A stretch of 62,273 bases of DNA. Source: Paenibacillus alba (GTDB taxonomy: Bacteria > Bacillota > Bacilli > Paenibacillales > NBRC-103111). The stretch is from positions 1 through 62,273 of the forward strand of contig NZ_JABMKZ010000044.1 of the NCBI RefSeq assembly GCF_013204855.1, read 5' to 3'. Below are positions 8,962-17,588 of this stretch, in pieces (position 1 is the stretch's first letter; every line of letters starts with the position of its first letter). A model generated the notes under the pieces. That model was not told the DNA's origin. It did no database searches and saw only the letters and a list, made by a program, of their open reading frames with translations. The position numbers and the translations under genes are program-made.

Positions 8962-8990
8962 TTGTGTAATCGATAGGCAGTTAGTACAAT
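8962..8990 (+). promoter_or_regulatory. Candidate promoter for the first yesN/yesM operon
   Basis: TTGTGT (8962-8967), 17-nt spacer, TACAAT (8985-8990), about 100 nt upstream of the response-regulator start. A small hairpin (TTGGAG/CTCCAA near 9026-9045) lies in the leader. Confidence 0.45.
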
Positions 8991-9092
8991 GATGGTGAAA
9001 ATGTCGCTCAAAAAGTAAAAAATTGGAGGAAAAAGCTCCAAATCTAGCGGAAAAAGTCAGTTATGCTCAGATGAAGCTATAGGGGGACGATT

Positions 9093-10751
9093 ATGTACAA
9101 GCTGTTATTGGTGGATGACGAAGAGGATGTTCGCGAAGGCGTCGTCCGAGAAGTTGATTGGGATGCGATTGGCTTTGAAGTGGTAGAGACAGCAGAGAAC
9201 GGCAGAGAAGCATTGGAAATGGTCGAAAGGCTGCAGCCGGATTTGGTGGTAACGGATATTCAGATGCCATTCATGAACGGACTTCAGCTTGCAGAGGCAA
9301 TTCGGGAGCGTTTTCCGACGATAAAGCTCATTATTCTGACGGGGCATGATGAGTTCGAATATGCTCAGAAGGCGATTAAGCTGCATATTGATGAATACGT
9401 GCTGAAGCCTTTTTCCGCTCAGGAAGTCATCCATGCCTTACTCAAGGTCAAGGCGCAGATTCAGGAGGAAGTGGCGCATCGGGAAGATGTTCAGCTTCTG
9501 AAGGAGCATTATCGAAAAAGTATGCCTGTGCTGAAGGAGAATTTCCTAGCGACGCTCATGAATCGGAAGCTTCCGCGAGATGAGGTTTATGAGAAAGCAG
9601 CGAATTATGGGATTGACCTTAGCGGCAATGGGTACGTTGTTGCGGTTCTGAGCATTGATGGCGTGTTGATTCATGAAGATGATCTGGAGAATCGCAGCGA
9701 GCTGGCGAAGTCTGTTTCTTTGAAATATTCCGAGGATCAGGCGCTCAAATATTTTGCCTTGCTTAATATTACGGAGGAAATCGCTGAGAAGCACGGGCTT
9801 GGCCTCGTTTTTATGCATAATGATGAGGTCGTCGTGTTAGGCGCCAGGGAAAGCAGGGATAGAGATACGACGCTTCAAGAAACAATGAAGATGTTGGAAG
9901 AAGTCCGTCAGAACGTAGAGAAATACTTGAAGTTCACGTTAACGGTAGGGATTGGCACTGTGATGAATGATGTCACGAAGATCAGCTATTCGTATGAAGA
10001 CGCTGTGCTTGCCCTTGATTACAGGCTCATTCTGGGCAACAACCGGATCATTTGCATCGATGATGTGGAGAAGCGGGCCGTCGAGAAAATTCGCTTTGAT
10101 GATGTGAAAGAGCATGCGCTGACACGCTGCATTAAAGTGGGAACGAATCTGGAGATTCGCGAGACGATGGATGAGCTGTTTCAGGGAATAGAGGGGGGAG
10201 TTTCCGTCAAGGACTACCAAATCTATTTGCTTGAAATATTAACTTGTATTCTCAAGGCGGCGAAGGATTCAAACCTGAATGTGGACGAGGTCTTCGGGGA
10301 CAACTTCGTTCCTTTTACCGAGATTAATAAATTCACTTCACTGGAAGAAGCCAAGCACTGGCTTGTCGATTTATGCGCGAATATGATGAATCATATTGCG
10401 ACCGATCGGCAGTATACCTACAAGAATCTCGTCGAGATGGCCAAGGATTATACGAAAAGCCATTATCACGAAGGGGATATCAACATCAATAAAGTGTGCG
10501 GTCATCTGCATATCAGCGCCGGCTATTTCAGCAGTATTTTCAAAAAAGAGACAAAGATGACGTTCGTGAACTATTTGAACCATATTCGGATGGAAGCGGC
10601 CAAGGAGCTGTTGCGTTCAACCGATATGAAGGCGCTGGAAATCGCTGAGAAGGTTGGCTATGCCGATGCCAATTATTTCAGTTTCTCGTTCCGCAAAAAT
10701 GTCGGAATTTCCCCAAAAGAGTATCGCAATAACAGTGAAAAAGGGTTGTAA
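9093..10751 (+). CDS. YesN-type response regulator with AraC DNA-binding domain
   Basis: A 552-aa regulator. The receiver domain has the acidic pocket DDEED (8-12), phospho-acceptor Asp55 (VVTDIQMP), Thr in LTGHDEF and Lys in LKPF. A long middle region of unknown fold is typical of this group. The last 100 residues form an AraC/XylS double helix-turn-helix (INKVCGHLHISAGYFSSIFK; YFSFSFRKNVGISPKEYR). It is followed after 24 nt by its probable kinase, with the regulator first, the reverse of the other two pairs in this window. It likely controls sugar uptake genes downstream. Confidence 0.93.
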   Translation: MYKLLLVDDEEDVREGVVREVDWDAIGFEVVETAENGREALEMVERLQPDLVVTDIQMPFMNGLQLAEAIRERFPTIKLIILTGHDEFEYAQKAIKLHIDEYVLKPFSAQEVIHALLKVKAQIQEEVAHREDVQLLKEHYRKSMPVLKENFLATLMNRKLPRDEVYEKAANYGIDLSGNGYVVAVLSIDGVLIHEDDLENRSELAKSVSLKYSEDQALKYFALLNITEEIAEKHGLGLVFMHNDEVVVLGARESRDRDTTLQETMKMLEEVRQNVEKYLKFTLTVGIGTVMNDVTKISYSYEDAVLALDYRLILGNNRIICIDDVEKRAVEKIRFDDVKEHALTRCIKVGTNLEIRETMDELFQGIEGGVSVKDYQIYLLEILTCILKAAKDSNLNVDEVFGDNFVPFTEINKFTSLEEAKHWLVDLCANMMNHIATDRQYTYKNLVEMAKDYTKSHYHEGDININKVCGHLHISAGYFSSIFKKETKMTFVNYLNHIRMEAAKELLRSTDMKALEIAEKVGYADANYFSFSFRKNVGISPKEYRNNSEKGL

Positions 10752-10775
10752 GGGCTGCAGAGTGGGGGTGAAGGC

Positions 10776-12554
10776 TTGAGACAAAAGGTAAAATCACTAG
10801 TCAAGTCCTTGTATGATGTGCTGCTGGATACGATGAGGGTGAAGAGCATTCAATTTACGATTACGATGTCGTTTATTCTCATTACGGTGATCGTGATGCT
10901 GGTCGTTTCGCTCGTGCTGTACAGTAAATTTTCCAAAACGGCGGAAGAGAATGCTTTCCTGAATACGCAGCAGGTGATTGAACAAGTCCAGTTTAACCTG
11001 GAGAACTATATTAAAGGGATGGCCGATACGTTCGAGGTGGTGGATGCCAAGGTTGCGAAGAGCCGCGGTATTCCGTCGGACAAGCTGCTCGAGCAGTTGG
11101 ACACCATCGCCAGCACGCGCGAGGATATCGTCTCTATTAACCTGTTTACGGCCGATGGCGGCCTTGTTACAGGCATTCACACGACCGAGATGCGTAAAAA
11201 CACGCGCCTTCTCGAACAGTCGTGGTTTCGTTCTGCCCTCGACAATCCCAACCATCTAACATTTTCGCTGCCGCATATTCAGAATCTCTTCAAGGACCCT
11301 TACAAGTGGGTGGTTTCAATGAGCAAAGGGGTATCTATTCTGCATGATGGGAAATGGCAAGATGCCGTTCTGCTGGTAGATGTGAATTTCAAAACGCTGG
11401 ATGATGTATTTCGGACGGTTTCTTTGGGGAAAAAGGGGTACGTGTACATCATTGACGATTCTGCCGGGAACATTGTGTATCACCCGCAGCAGCAGCTTAT
11501 TTATATTGGTTTGAAATATGAAAATGTGGAGCAGGCGCTCAAATTCTCCTATGGCAAGTATATGGATGTCAGCGAGGGGGAACCGAGGCTCAATGTCGTG
11601 CGGACCGTTAACAACATTGGCTGGAAAATCATCGGTGTCTCTTATCTGGATGAGATGATGACAACCCGCAAGGAAGTAAGCACGTTCATGATTTGGCTGC
11701 TGGTTATTGTGCTTATTTTTATTTTATTGATTTCCTCTTTCATGTCAGCGCGCATATCCAAGCCAATCAAACGGTTGAAGAAGTCCATGGAAATGGTGGA
11801 GAAGGGAGACTTCGATACGTATATCCATGTTCGCGGCGCGGATGAGGTCGAGCAGCTTTCGCGAAGATTCAACCTCATGGTTTCACGGGTTCGAGAGTTG
11901 ATGGATCAGAGTATTCTAGAGCAGGAAACGAAACGGAAGAACGAGCTGGAGGTTCTGCAATCGCAGATTAATCCGCATTTTTTATACAATACACTCAATT
12001 CGGTCGTGCGGATGGTCGGCAATGGGCGCAATGAAGAGGTCGTAACGACGATCACTTCTTTGTCGAAGTTTTTCCGTATTTCACTCAGCAAAGGGAAGAA
12101 CATCATCACCATCGGAGAAGAGATCGAGCATATTCGCAATTATTTGATTATCCAAAAGATGCGGTATAAGGACAAGTTCGACTACGACATTCAGGTGGAT
12201 GAAGACATATTGTCCTACAAGACATTGAAGTTAATTTTGCAGCCTTTTGTAGAAAATGCCCTATATCACGGCATTGAATATATGGTTGATGAAGGTCACA
12301 TCCATATATCTGCCAGCAAAATCGATGACAAGATTCTTTTTCAGATTCGCGATAACGGAGTGGGGATGTCCGAAGAAACGCTCGCTGCTATTTTGTCCGG
12401 TCAAGTAAAAAGTGAAAAGGGCTCCGGTGTGGGGCTTCGCAATGTCCATGAGCGCATTCAGCTCTATTTCGGCTTCGACTATGGGGTCCATGTAGAAAGT
12501 GAGCTTGAGGAAGGGACTTTAGTCAAGATCTGGATTCCCGCGGAGGAGTTATAG
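10776..12554 (+). CDS. YesM-type sensor histidine kinase
   Basis: A 592-aa membrane kinase. Membrane segments at about residues 27-50 and 295-320 flank an extracellular dCache-like sensor. HAMP follows, then the His_kinase motif SQINPHFLYNTLNS with the phospho-His and a HATPase_c domain (N box FVENALYHG, DNGVGM, GSGVGLRN). The start is TTG at 10776 with GGGGGTG 6 nt upstream. It sits between its regulator and a sugar-binding lipoprotein. Confidence 0.93.
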   Translation: MRQKVKSLVKSLYDVLLDTMRVKSIQFTITMSFILITVIVMLVVSLVLYSKFSKTAEENAFLNTQQVIEQVQFNLENYIKGMADTFEVVDAKVAKSRGIPSDKLLEQLDTIASTREDIVSINLFTADGGLVTGIHTTEMRKNTRLLEQSWFRSALDNPNHLTFSLPHIQNLFKDPYKWVVSMSKGVSILHDGKWQDAVLLVDVNFKTLDDVFRTVSLGKKGYVYIIDDSAGNIVYHPQQQLIYIGLKYENVEQALKFSYGKYMDVSEGEPRLNVVRTVNNIGWKIIGVSYLDEMMTTRKEVSTFMIWLLVIVLIFILLISSFMSARISKPIKRLKKSMEMVEKGDFDTYIHVRGADEVEQLSRRFNLMVSRVRELMDQSILEQETKRKNELEVLQSQINPHFLYNTLNSVVRMVGNGRNEEVVTTITSLSKFFRISLSKGKNIITIGEEIEHIRNYLIIQKMRYKDKFDYDIQVDEDILSYKTLKLILQPFVENALYHGIEYMVDEGHIHISASKIDDKILFQIRDNGVGMSEETLAAILSGQVKSEKGSGVGLRNVHERIQLYFGFDYGVHVESELEEGTLVKIWIPAEEL

Positions 12555-12608
12555 ACGATGAAGAATGAATTCCGCATCGTGCTGGACTATGAATAGGGAG
12601 GAGAAACG

Positions 12609-13592
12609 ATGGATAAAACAATGAAACAACTGGGCCCCTTGCTGTTTGCCATCCTGATCGCTGTCGTCTCCGTGTCTTCCTGCTCGCGACAAACCGAAAT
12701 CACCCCAACGGAACAGAAAAGGCATTTGGAAGTCGTGCTTAGAAGCCAAAACGGTGATTATTGGAAGACGGTAAAGATGGGTGCCGAGGTAGCTGCCAAA
12801 GAATTTGATGTTGCTTTGGATTTCCGCGCACCTGGTGACGAGGCCGATGTGAAGGGACAAATTGCTTTGGTAGAGCAATCCATTAGCAGCAGACCGGATG
12901 CAATTGTTCTGGCGTCGAACGATTACAAGGAGCTTTCTCAGGTCGTTGAGGATGCAGCGGGCATGGGCATTCCTGTTATTACGATCGATTCGGAAGTAGA
13001 GTCTCCTAAAGCGAAGAGCTTTATAGGGGCTAACAACTATGAAGCAGGGCGGCTGGCAGGGAAGCAGCTCATTAAGCTCGCTGGCACCAGCGGACAAATC
13101 GCCATCGTAAGCTTTAAGCAAGGGGAGCGCAATACAGAACTTCGGGAGCAAGGTCTTCTGGATGAAATATCGAAATACACAGATGTTCGTGTAGTGGACA
13201 AGGTATATAGTCTGACGGATCGCGAGGTGGCCTCGCAGATGACGCAAAGTATTGTGGAGAAGAATCCGGATTTGGACGGGATTGTTGCTTTGAATGAGAT
13301 TTCTTCGATCGGCGTGGCCGATGCCGTACAACGATTGAATGTACAGGACAAGATCAAGATTATCACCTTCGACAGCACTTCTGAAGAGCTGGAGCTGCTG
13401 CAAGAAGGTGTCATTCAAGCGACGATTGTTCAAAATCCCTTCAGCATCGGCTATTTAGGCGTCAAAAACGCGGTGGAAGCTTCCAAAGGGAAAAAGGTTC
13501 CAAACCGTGTAGACACAGGGATTAGGGCGATTGACCTCGAGAATATGTTCTGGTCGGACAATCAGAAGCTGTTATTTCCCTTCATAAAGTGA
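12609..13592 (+). CDS. RbsB/MglB-like sugar-binding lipoprotein, probably sensory
   Basis: A 327-aa periplasmic-binding-protein fold (Peripla_BP_4). The signal peptide ends in lipobox VSSC with Cys25 as lipidation site. Two-lobe family motifs are visible (RPDAIVLASND, GMGIPVITIDSE, ANNYEAGRLAGKQL, ITFDST). GGAGGAGA precedes the ATG at 12609. It lies 54 nt after the kinase and 118 nt before mglB, which has its own binding protein. Having no transporter of its own and lying in the yesN-yesM operon, it may deliver a ligand signal to the kinase, as XylFII does for LytS. An auxiliary transport role for the MglAC importer is the alternative. Confidence 0.88.
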   Translation: MDKTMKQLGPLLFAILIAVVSVSSCSRQTEITPTEQKRHLEVVLRSQNGDYWKTVKMGAEVAAKEFDVALDFRAPGDEADVKGQIALVEQSISSRPDAIVLASNDYKELSQVVEDAAGMGIPVITIDSEVESPKAKSFIGANNYEAGRLAGKQLIKLAGTSGQIAIVSFKQGERNTELREQGLLDEISKYTDVRVVDKVYSLTDREVASQMTQSIVEKNPDLDGIVALNEISSIGVADAVQRLNVQDKIKIITFDSTSEELELLQEGVIQATIVQNPFSIGYLGVKNAVEASKGKKVPNRVDTGIRAIDLENMFWSDNQKLLFPFIK

Positions 13593-13627
13593 TGAGAATT
13601 TCGATAGAACATATGAGGATATTGCAT

Positions 13628-13655
13628 TTGTTTTGAACATGCGATCCCGTATAGT
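13628..13655 (+). promoter_or_regulatory. Candidate promoter upstream of mglB
   Basis: TTGTTT, 16-nt spacer, TATAGT (13650-13655), 55 nt before the mglB start. It would allow mglBAC to be transcribed apart from the upstream sensor operon. Confidence 0.4.
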
Positions 13656-13710
13656 AGGAAATGTAAATAAACAAAACCAAATAAAACAACCTTTTAGGGA
13701 GGGTCTTACT

Positions 13711-14784
13711 TTGAAAAAACTTCTTACTCTTGCAGTAGCAGGCGCATTGGTAGCAACCGTTGTAGGCTGCGGTAATAAAACAGCAACACCAACTCCGGCA
13801 GCATCTACAGGTGCAGCAGCGACAGCAACGCCTAAAGCAGCTGACACAGGTAAAAAACCGACAATCGGTGTAGCGATCTATAAATTTGATGATACTTTCA
13901 TGTCCGGTGTTCGCGCGGCGATCGCCGATGCTGCCAAGGACAAAGCAACGGTTGATATCGTAGACAGCCAAAACTCTCAACCAACACAAAATGATAAAGT
14001 TGACCTTTTCATCACGAAAAAAGTAAACGCTCTAGCGATCAACGCGGTTGACCGTACAGCGGCAGGCGTGATCATCGACAAAGCGAAAGCAGCGAATGTG
14101 CCGGTTGTTTTCTTGAACCGCGAGCCTTTGGCTGATGACATGAAGAAATGGGATAAAGTTTACTACGTAGGCGCTAAAGCTGAGCAATCCGGTACAATGG
14201 AAGGCCAATTGCTGGTTGACTACTTCAAAGCTCATCCGGAAGCAGACAAAAACAAAGACGGTAAAATCCAATACGTGATGCTTAAAGGCGAGCCAGGACA
14301 TCAAGATGCTGAGCTTCGCACGAAGTTCTCCATCCAAGCGATTACAGATGCAGGCATGGGTGTAGAAAAAGTAGCAGAAGACACAGCGATGTGGGACCGC
14401 GTTAAAGGCCAAGAAAAAATGGCAGCTTTCCTAGCTTCAAGCGAAAGCAAAATCGAAGCAGTTCTTGCAAACAACGATGATATGGCACTTGGCGCTATCG
14501 AAGCTTTGAAAGCAAAAGGCTATTTCAAAGACAATAAATTCTTGCCGGTTGTTGGCGTAGATGCAACAGCTCCTGCTCTTCAAGCGCTTAGCGATGGCAC
14601 ATTGCTCGGAACCGTTCTGAACGATGCGAAAAACCAAGGTGCAGCAACAACGAACGTAGCAACGGCTCTTGCCAACGGCAAAACGCCTAGCAAAGAAACA
14701 ACGGGCTATGATGTAACTGACGGTAAATATGTATGGATTTCCTACAAAAAGATTACTAAAGAGAACATGAACGAAGCGAAGTAA
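13711..14784 (+). CDS. mglB: Galactose/glucose-type ABC substrate-binding lipoprotein
   Basis: A 357-aa binding protein for a CUT2 importer. Lipobox VVGC places the lipid on Cys20, followed by a Thr/Ala/Pro linker. An EF-hand-like loop DKNKDGKIQ at residues 179-187 matches the calcium loop known from the galactose-binding protein MglB. Other family marks are NRTAAGVI-type lobe motifs and NNDDMALGAIEALK. The start is TTG at 13711, 10 nt after AGGGAGGG; the in-frame ATG at 13633 has no ribosome site and would spoil the signal peptide. Ala- and Lys-rich, suggesting strong expression. A hairpin follows the stop. Confidence 0.92.
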   Translation: MKKLLTLAVAGALVATVVGCGNKTATPTPAASTGAAATATPKAADTGKKPTIGVAIYKFDDTFMSGVRAAIADAAKDKATVDIVDSQNSQPTQNDKVDLFITKKVNALAINAVDRTAAGVIIDKAKAANVPVVFLNREPLADDMKKWDKVYYVGAKAEQSGTMEGQLLVDYFKAHPEADKNKDGKIQYVMLKGEPGHQDAELRTKFSIQAITDAGMGVEKVAEDTAMWDRVKGQEKMAAFLASSESKIEAVLANNDDMALGAIEALKAKGYFKDNKFLPVVGVDATAPALQALSDGTLLGTVLNDAKNQGAATTNVATALANGKTPSKETTGYDVTDGKYVWISYKKITKENMNEAK

Positions 14785-14798
14785 TCCAGAGTGAAGCG

Positions 14799-14837
14799 GG
14801 CAAGAGCAGCAGCGTCAAGCTCTTGCCTTCCTTATTT
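14799..14837 (+). terminator. Hairpin between mglB and mglA (attenuator-like)
   Basis: A perfect 9-bp stem GGCAAGAGC/GCTCTTGCC (14799-14807 with 14819-14827) with an 11-nt loop and tail TTCCTTATTT. It probably lowers read-through from mglB into mglAC and stabilises mglB mRNA. Confidence 0.65.
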
Positions 14838-14925
14838 GGAAACCCGTGCAAAGGCTAAGAGACATAAGCTTCGAAGAAAGGCTTCACTTTGTGGGGATTA
14901 TCGTGAGCTGGTAGGGGGAGTTACC

Positions 14926-16440
14926 ATGACTGCAGACTATTTACTGGAAATGAATCAAATCTCCAAAGAGTTCCCCGGCGTGAAAGCGCTGGATAACGTT
15001 ACCCTCCAAGTTCGCCCAGGCAGCGTACATGCATTGATGGGAGAGAACGGGGCTGGGAAGTCGACGTTAATGAAATGTTTGTTCGGTATTTATAAACCTG
15101 ATGGCGGAGAAATCAAGCTGAATGGTGAAGTTGTCTCCATTCAAAATTCGAAAGATGCGCTAGCAAACGGTATTTCCATGATTCATCAAGAGCTTCACCC
15201 GGTTCCTCATCGCAATGTGATGGAGAACATTTGGCTGGGTCGCTTCCCGCTCAAAGGTATCGGACCTTTGAAATTAGTCGATCACAAAAAGATGCGCAAA
15301 GATACAGAGAGTCTGTTCAAACAACTCCAAATGGATATTAAGCCGGATACCCTTGTGGGAACGTTATCGGTTTCCAAAGTACAATCTATTGAAATTGCTA
15401 AGGCGGTTTCCTTCAATTCGAAAGTCATTGTTATGGATGAGCCGACATCGTCGCTAACAGGCAATGAAGTTGAGCAGTTGTTTCGCATCATTCGCGATCT
15501 AAGAAGTCGTGGCGTTTCGATCATCTATATTTCACATAAAATGGAAGAAATCCTTGAAATCTCGGATGAAGTGACGATTATGCGGGATGGTACCAAAATT
15601 GGTACGTGGGCATCGGCTGACCTTACCACAGATATGATTATTTCCAAGATGGTTGGGCGTGATCTGAAAGAGCGGTTTCCAGAGCGCAGCAATGTACCCA
15701 ATGGTGTATTGATGAAGGTAGAGGGACTGACTTCGGTTATTCCGAAATCGTTCAAAAATGTTTCTTTTGATCTTCGTAAAGGTGAAATATTGGGCGTTGG
15801 CGGTTTGGTTGGCGCACAGCGTACAGAGCTGATTGAAGCTTTGTTCGGAATGAGAGGCGTGGCTGCTGGCAGCATTTCGATACATGGCAAGCCTGTTAAG
15901 CTCAAGTCACCGATTGATGCTATTAAAAATAAAATTGCGCTGCTGACGGAAGAGCGTCGTGTCACCGGAATTTTCCCAGTGCTTTCCGTGCTGGAGAACA
16001 CGGTTATCGCCAATTTGAACCGCTATATGAATCCGCTTGGCTTCATTAATGAAGCGAAACGTAAAGTAGAAGTGGAACGCAGTATCGAGATGCTGCGCGT
16101 CAAAACACCGAATATGCATGCATTAATTAAGAATTTGTCTGGCGGTAACCAACAAAAGGTGCTGCTCGCCAGATGGCTCCTGACGGAGCCGGATGTCCTT
16201 CTGCTCGATGAACCGACACGGGGGATCGACGTAGGGGCTAAGTTTGAGATTTACTCCATCATTGCCGATCTTGCGAAGCAGGGAAAAAGTATTATCATGA
16301 TCTCTTCTGAAATGCCGGAGCTACTTGGGATGTCAGACCGAATCATGGTCATGTGCGAAGGACGCCTTACGGGGATTGTAGATGGAAAGAAAGCAACAGA
16401 AGAAGAGATCATGCGCCTTGCTGCACAGCATATGGCATAA
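14926..16440 (+). CDS. mglA: Galactose-type sugar ABC importer ATPase
   Basis: A 504-aa duplicated ATPase of CUT2 importers, hydrolysing ATP at the membrane to drive sugar uptake. The first half has Walker A GENGAGKST, Walker B VIVMDEPTSS and a weak signature (LSVSKVQ). The second half has a degenerate Walker A (GVGGLVGAQRTE) but a canonical signature LSGGNQQKV and Walker B LLLDEPTRG, the usual asymmetry of MglA/RbsA proteins. The ATG at 14926 is preceded by TAGGGGGAG; a longer in-frame ATG at 14791 lies inside the attenuator region with no ribosome site. Confidence 0.95.
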   Translation: MTADYLLEMNQISKEFPGVKALDNVTLQVRPGSVHALMGENGAGKSTLMKCLFGIYKPDGGEIKLNGEVVSIQNSKDALANGISMIHQELHPVPHRNVMENIWLGRFPLKGIGPLKLVDHKKMRKDTESLFKQLQMDIKPDTLVGTLSVSKVQSIEIAKAVSFNSKVIVMDEPTSSLTGNEVEQLFRIIRDLRSRGVSIIYISHKMEEILEISDEVTIMRDGTKIGTWASADLTTDMIISKMVGRDLKERFPERSNVPNGVLMKVEGLTSVIPKSFKNVSFDLRKGEILGVGGLVGAQRTELIEALFGMRGVAAGSISIHGKPVKLKSPIDAIKNKIALLTEERRVTGIFPVLSVLENTVIANLNRYMNPLGFINEAKRKVEVERSIEMLRVKTPNMHALIKNLSGGNQQKVLLARWLLTEPDVLLLDEPTRGIDVGAKFEIYSIIADLAKQGKSIIMISSEMPELLGMSDRIMVMCEGRLTGIVDGKKATEEEIMRLAAQHMA

Positions 16441-16458
16441 TGGAGGGGGCAAGAAACC

Positions 16459-17490
16459 ATGAGTACTAAGACAGAAACTTTAAAATCCAGAGATATCAGT
16501 GGGTTCGTGACCAAATACGCAATCTACATCGTGCTTGTCGTGTTAGTCGTCGGAATTGCGATCTACGATCCGCGCTTTTTATCGGTGAGTATCTTAAGAG
16601 ATATTTTGCTGCAGTCATCTACACGCGTCATTATCGCCTTGGGTGCTGCATTCATCTTGATTACAGGAGGAACGGATCTTTCGACTGGACGGATCGTTGG
16701 TCTGACTGCCGTTATCTCCGCTTCCATGCTGCAAACGCAAGAGTACGGTCGCCGATTCTTCCCGGATCTGCCGCATCTGCCGCTCTTGGTTCCGATTATT
16801 CTAGCAATTATCGCAGGCTTATTGGTAGGTCTCATTAACGGATTGATTGTAGCGAAATTTAAAGTTCCGCCATTCATTGCTACCCTAGGGACGATGGTTG
16901 CGGTATACGGAGCAAACTCGCTTTACTTCGATATGAAGCCGAATCAATCTCAGCCTATTGGTGGTTTGAGACCGGACTTCAGTAAGATCGGCACAGGTTC
17001 CATTGGATCAGATGCCACCTATTCGATTCCTTACATTGTCATTATTGCCATTGTTGTTGCCATTATCGTTTGGATCGTTTTCAACAAAACGAAGCTTGGG
17101 AAATACATGTACGCCATTGGCGGCAACATTCATGCGGCAACTGTTTCCGGGATCAACGTTAACCGTTACCTAATCTATATCTACTCCATTGCCGGAGCAT
17201 TGTACGGATTAGCCGGGGTACTGGAAGCAGCAAGAACAGGTGGAGCCACGAACAACTACGGTAATATGTACGAGCTGGACGCCATTGCGGCTTGCGTAGT
17301 CGGCGGCGTATCCACTTCCGGTGGTATTGGTACGGTTCCGGGCGTACTTGCCGGGGTATTGATCTTCAGCGTTATCAACTATGGCTTGACGTTTATCGGG
17401 ATCAGCCCATACTGGCAGTTGATTATCAAAGGTGTCATTATTGTCGCTGCGGTAGCATTCGATATGCGTAAATACATGAACTCGAAATAA
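16459..17490 (+). CDS. mglC: Galactose-type sugar ABC importer permease
   Basis: A 343-aa inner membrane protein of the BPD_transp_2 family with about 9-10 hydrophobic segments. Typical marks are ITGGTDLSTGRIVGLTAV, GLINGLIVAKFKVPPFIATLGTM and AIGGNIHAATVSGINV, matching MglC. It forms the CUT2 pore with MglA and receives sugar from MglB. The ATG at 16459 is 18 nt after mglA and follows GGAGGGGGC. This is the last gene of the mgl unit. Confidence 0.95.
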   Translation: MSTKTETLKSRDISGFVTKYAIYIVLVVLVVGIAIYDPRFLSVSILRDILLQSSTRVIIALGAAFILITGGTDLSTGRIVGLTAVISASMLQTQEYGRRFFPDLPHLPLLVPIILAIIAGLLVGLINGLIVAKFKVPPFIATLGTMVAVYGANSLYFDMKPNQSQPIGGLRPDFSKIGTGSIGSDATYSIPYIVIIAIVVAIIVWIVFNKTKLGKYMYAIGGNIHAATVSGINVNRYLIYIYSIAGALYGLAGVLEAARTGGATNNYGNMYELDAIAACVVGGVSTSGGIGTVPGVLAGVLIFSVINYGLTFIGISPYWQLIIKGVIIVAAVAFDMRKYMNSK

Positions 17491-17516
17491 GTTAATAGAT
17501 CAAAGAAGTGAAGCAG

Positions 17517-17546
17517 GCTGTCGCAACTTAAGGACAGTCTGTTATC
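17517..17546 (+). terminator. Weak hairpin after mglC
   Basis: CAGGCTGTC (17517) pairs with GACAGTCTG (to 17541) with one G-U pair; the tail TTATCGCG is poor in T. It could be a partial terminator. Confidence 0.35.
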
Positions 17547-17556
17547 GCGTCAATTG

Positions 17557-17570
17557 TGAAAGCGGTTACC
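17557..17570 (+). promoter_or_regulatory. Candidate cre site (CcpA) before the chemoreceptor gene
   Basis: TGAAAGCGGTTACC matches the cre consensus TGWAANCGNTNWCA at 13 of 14 positions. It lies 19 nt upstream of the chosen start, where CcpA would block transcription entering the gene. Confidence 0.55.
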
Positions 17571-17588
17571 AAAATGAGGGGCGTGTTC

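Noticed and set aside
12555..12608. 12-codon frame (MKNEFRIVLDYE) between the kinase and binding-lipoprotein genes
   Set aside because: Too short and without a clear ribosome site; likely leader sequence.
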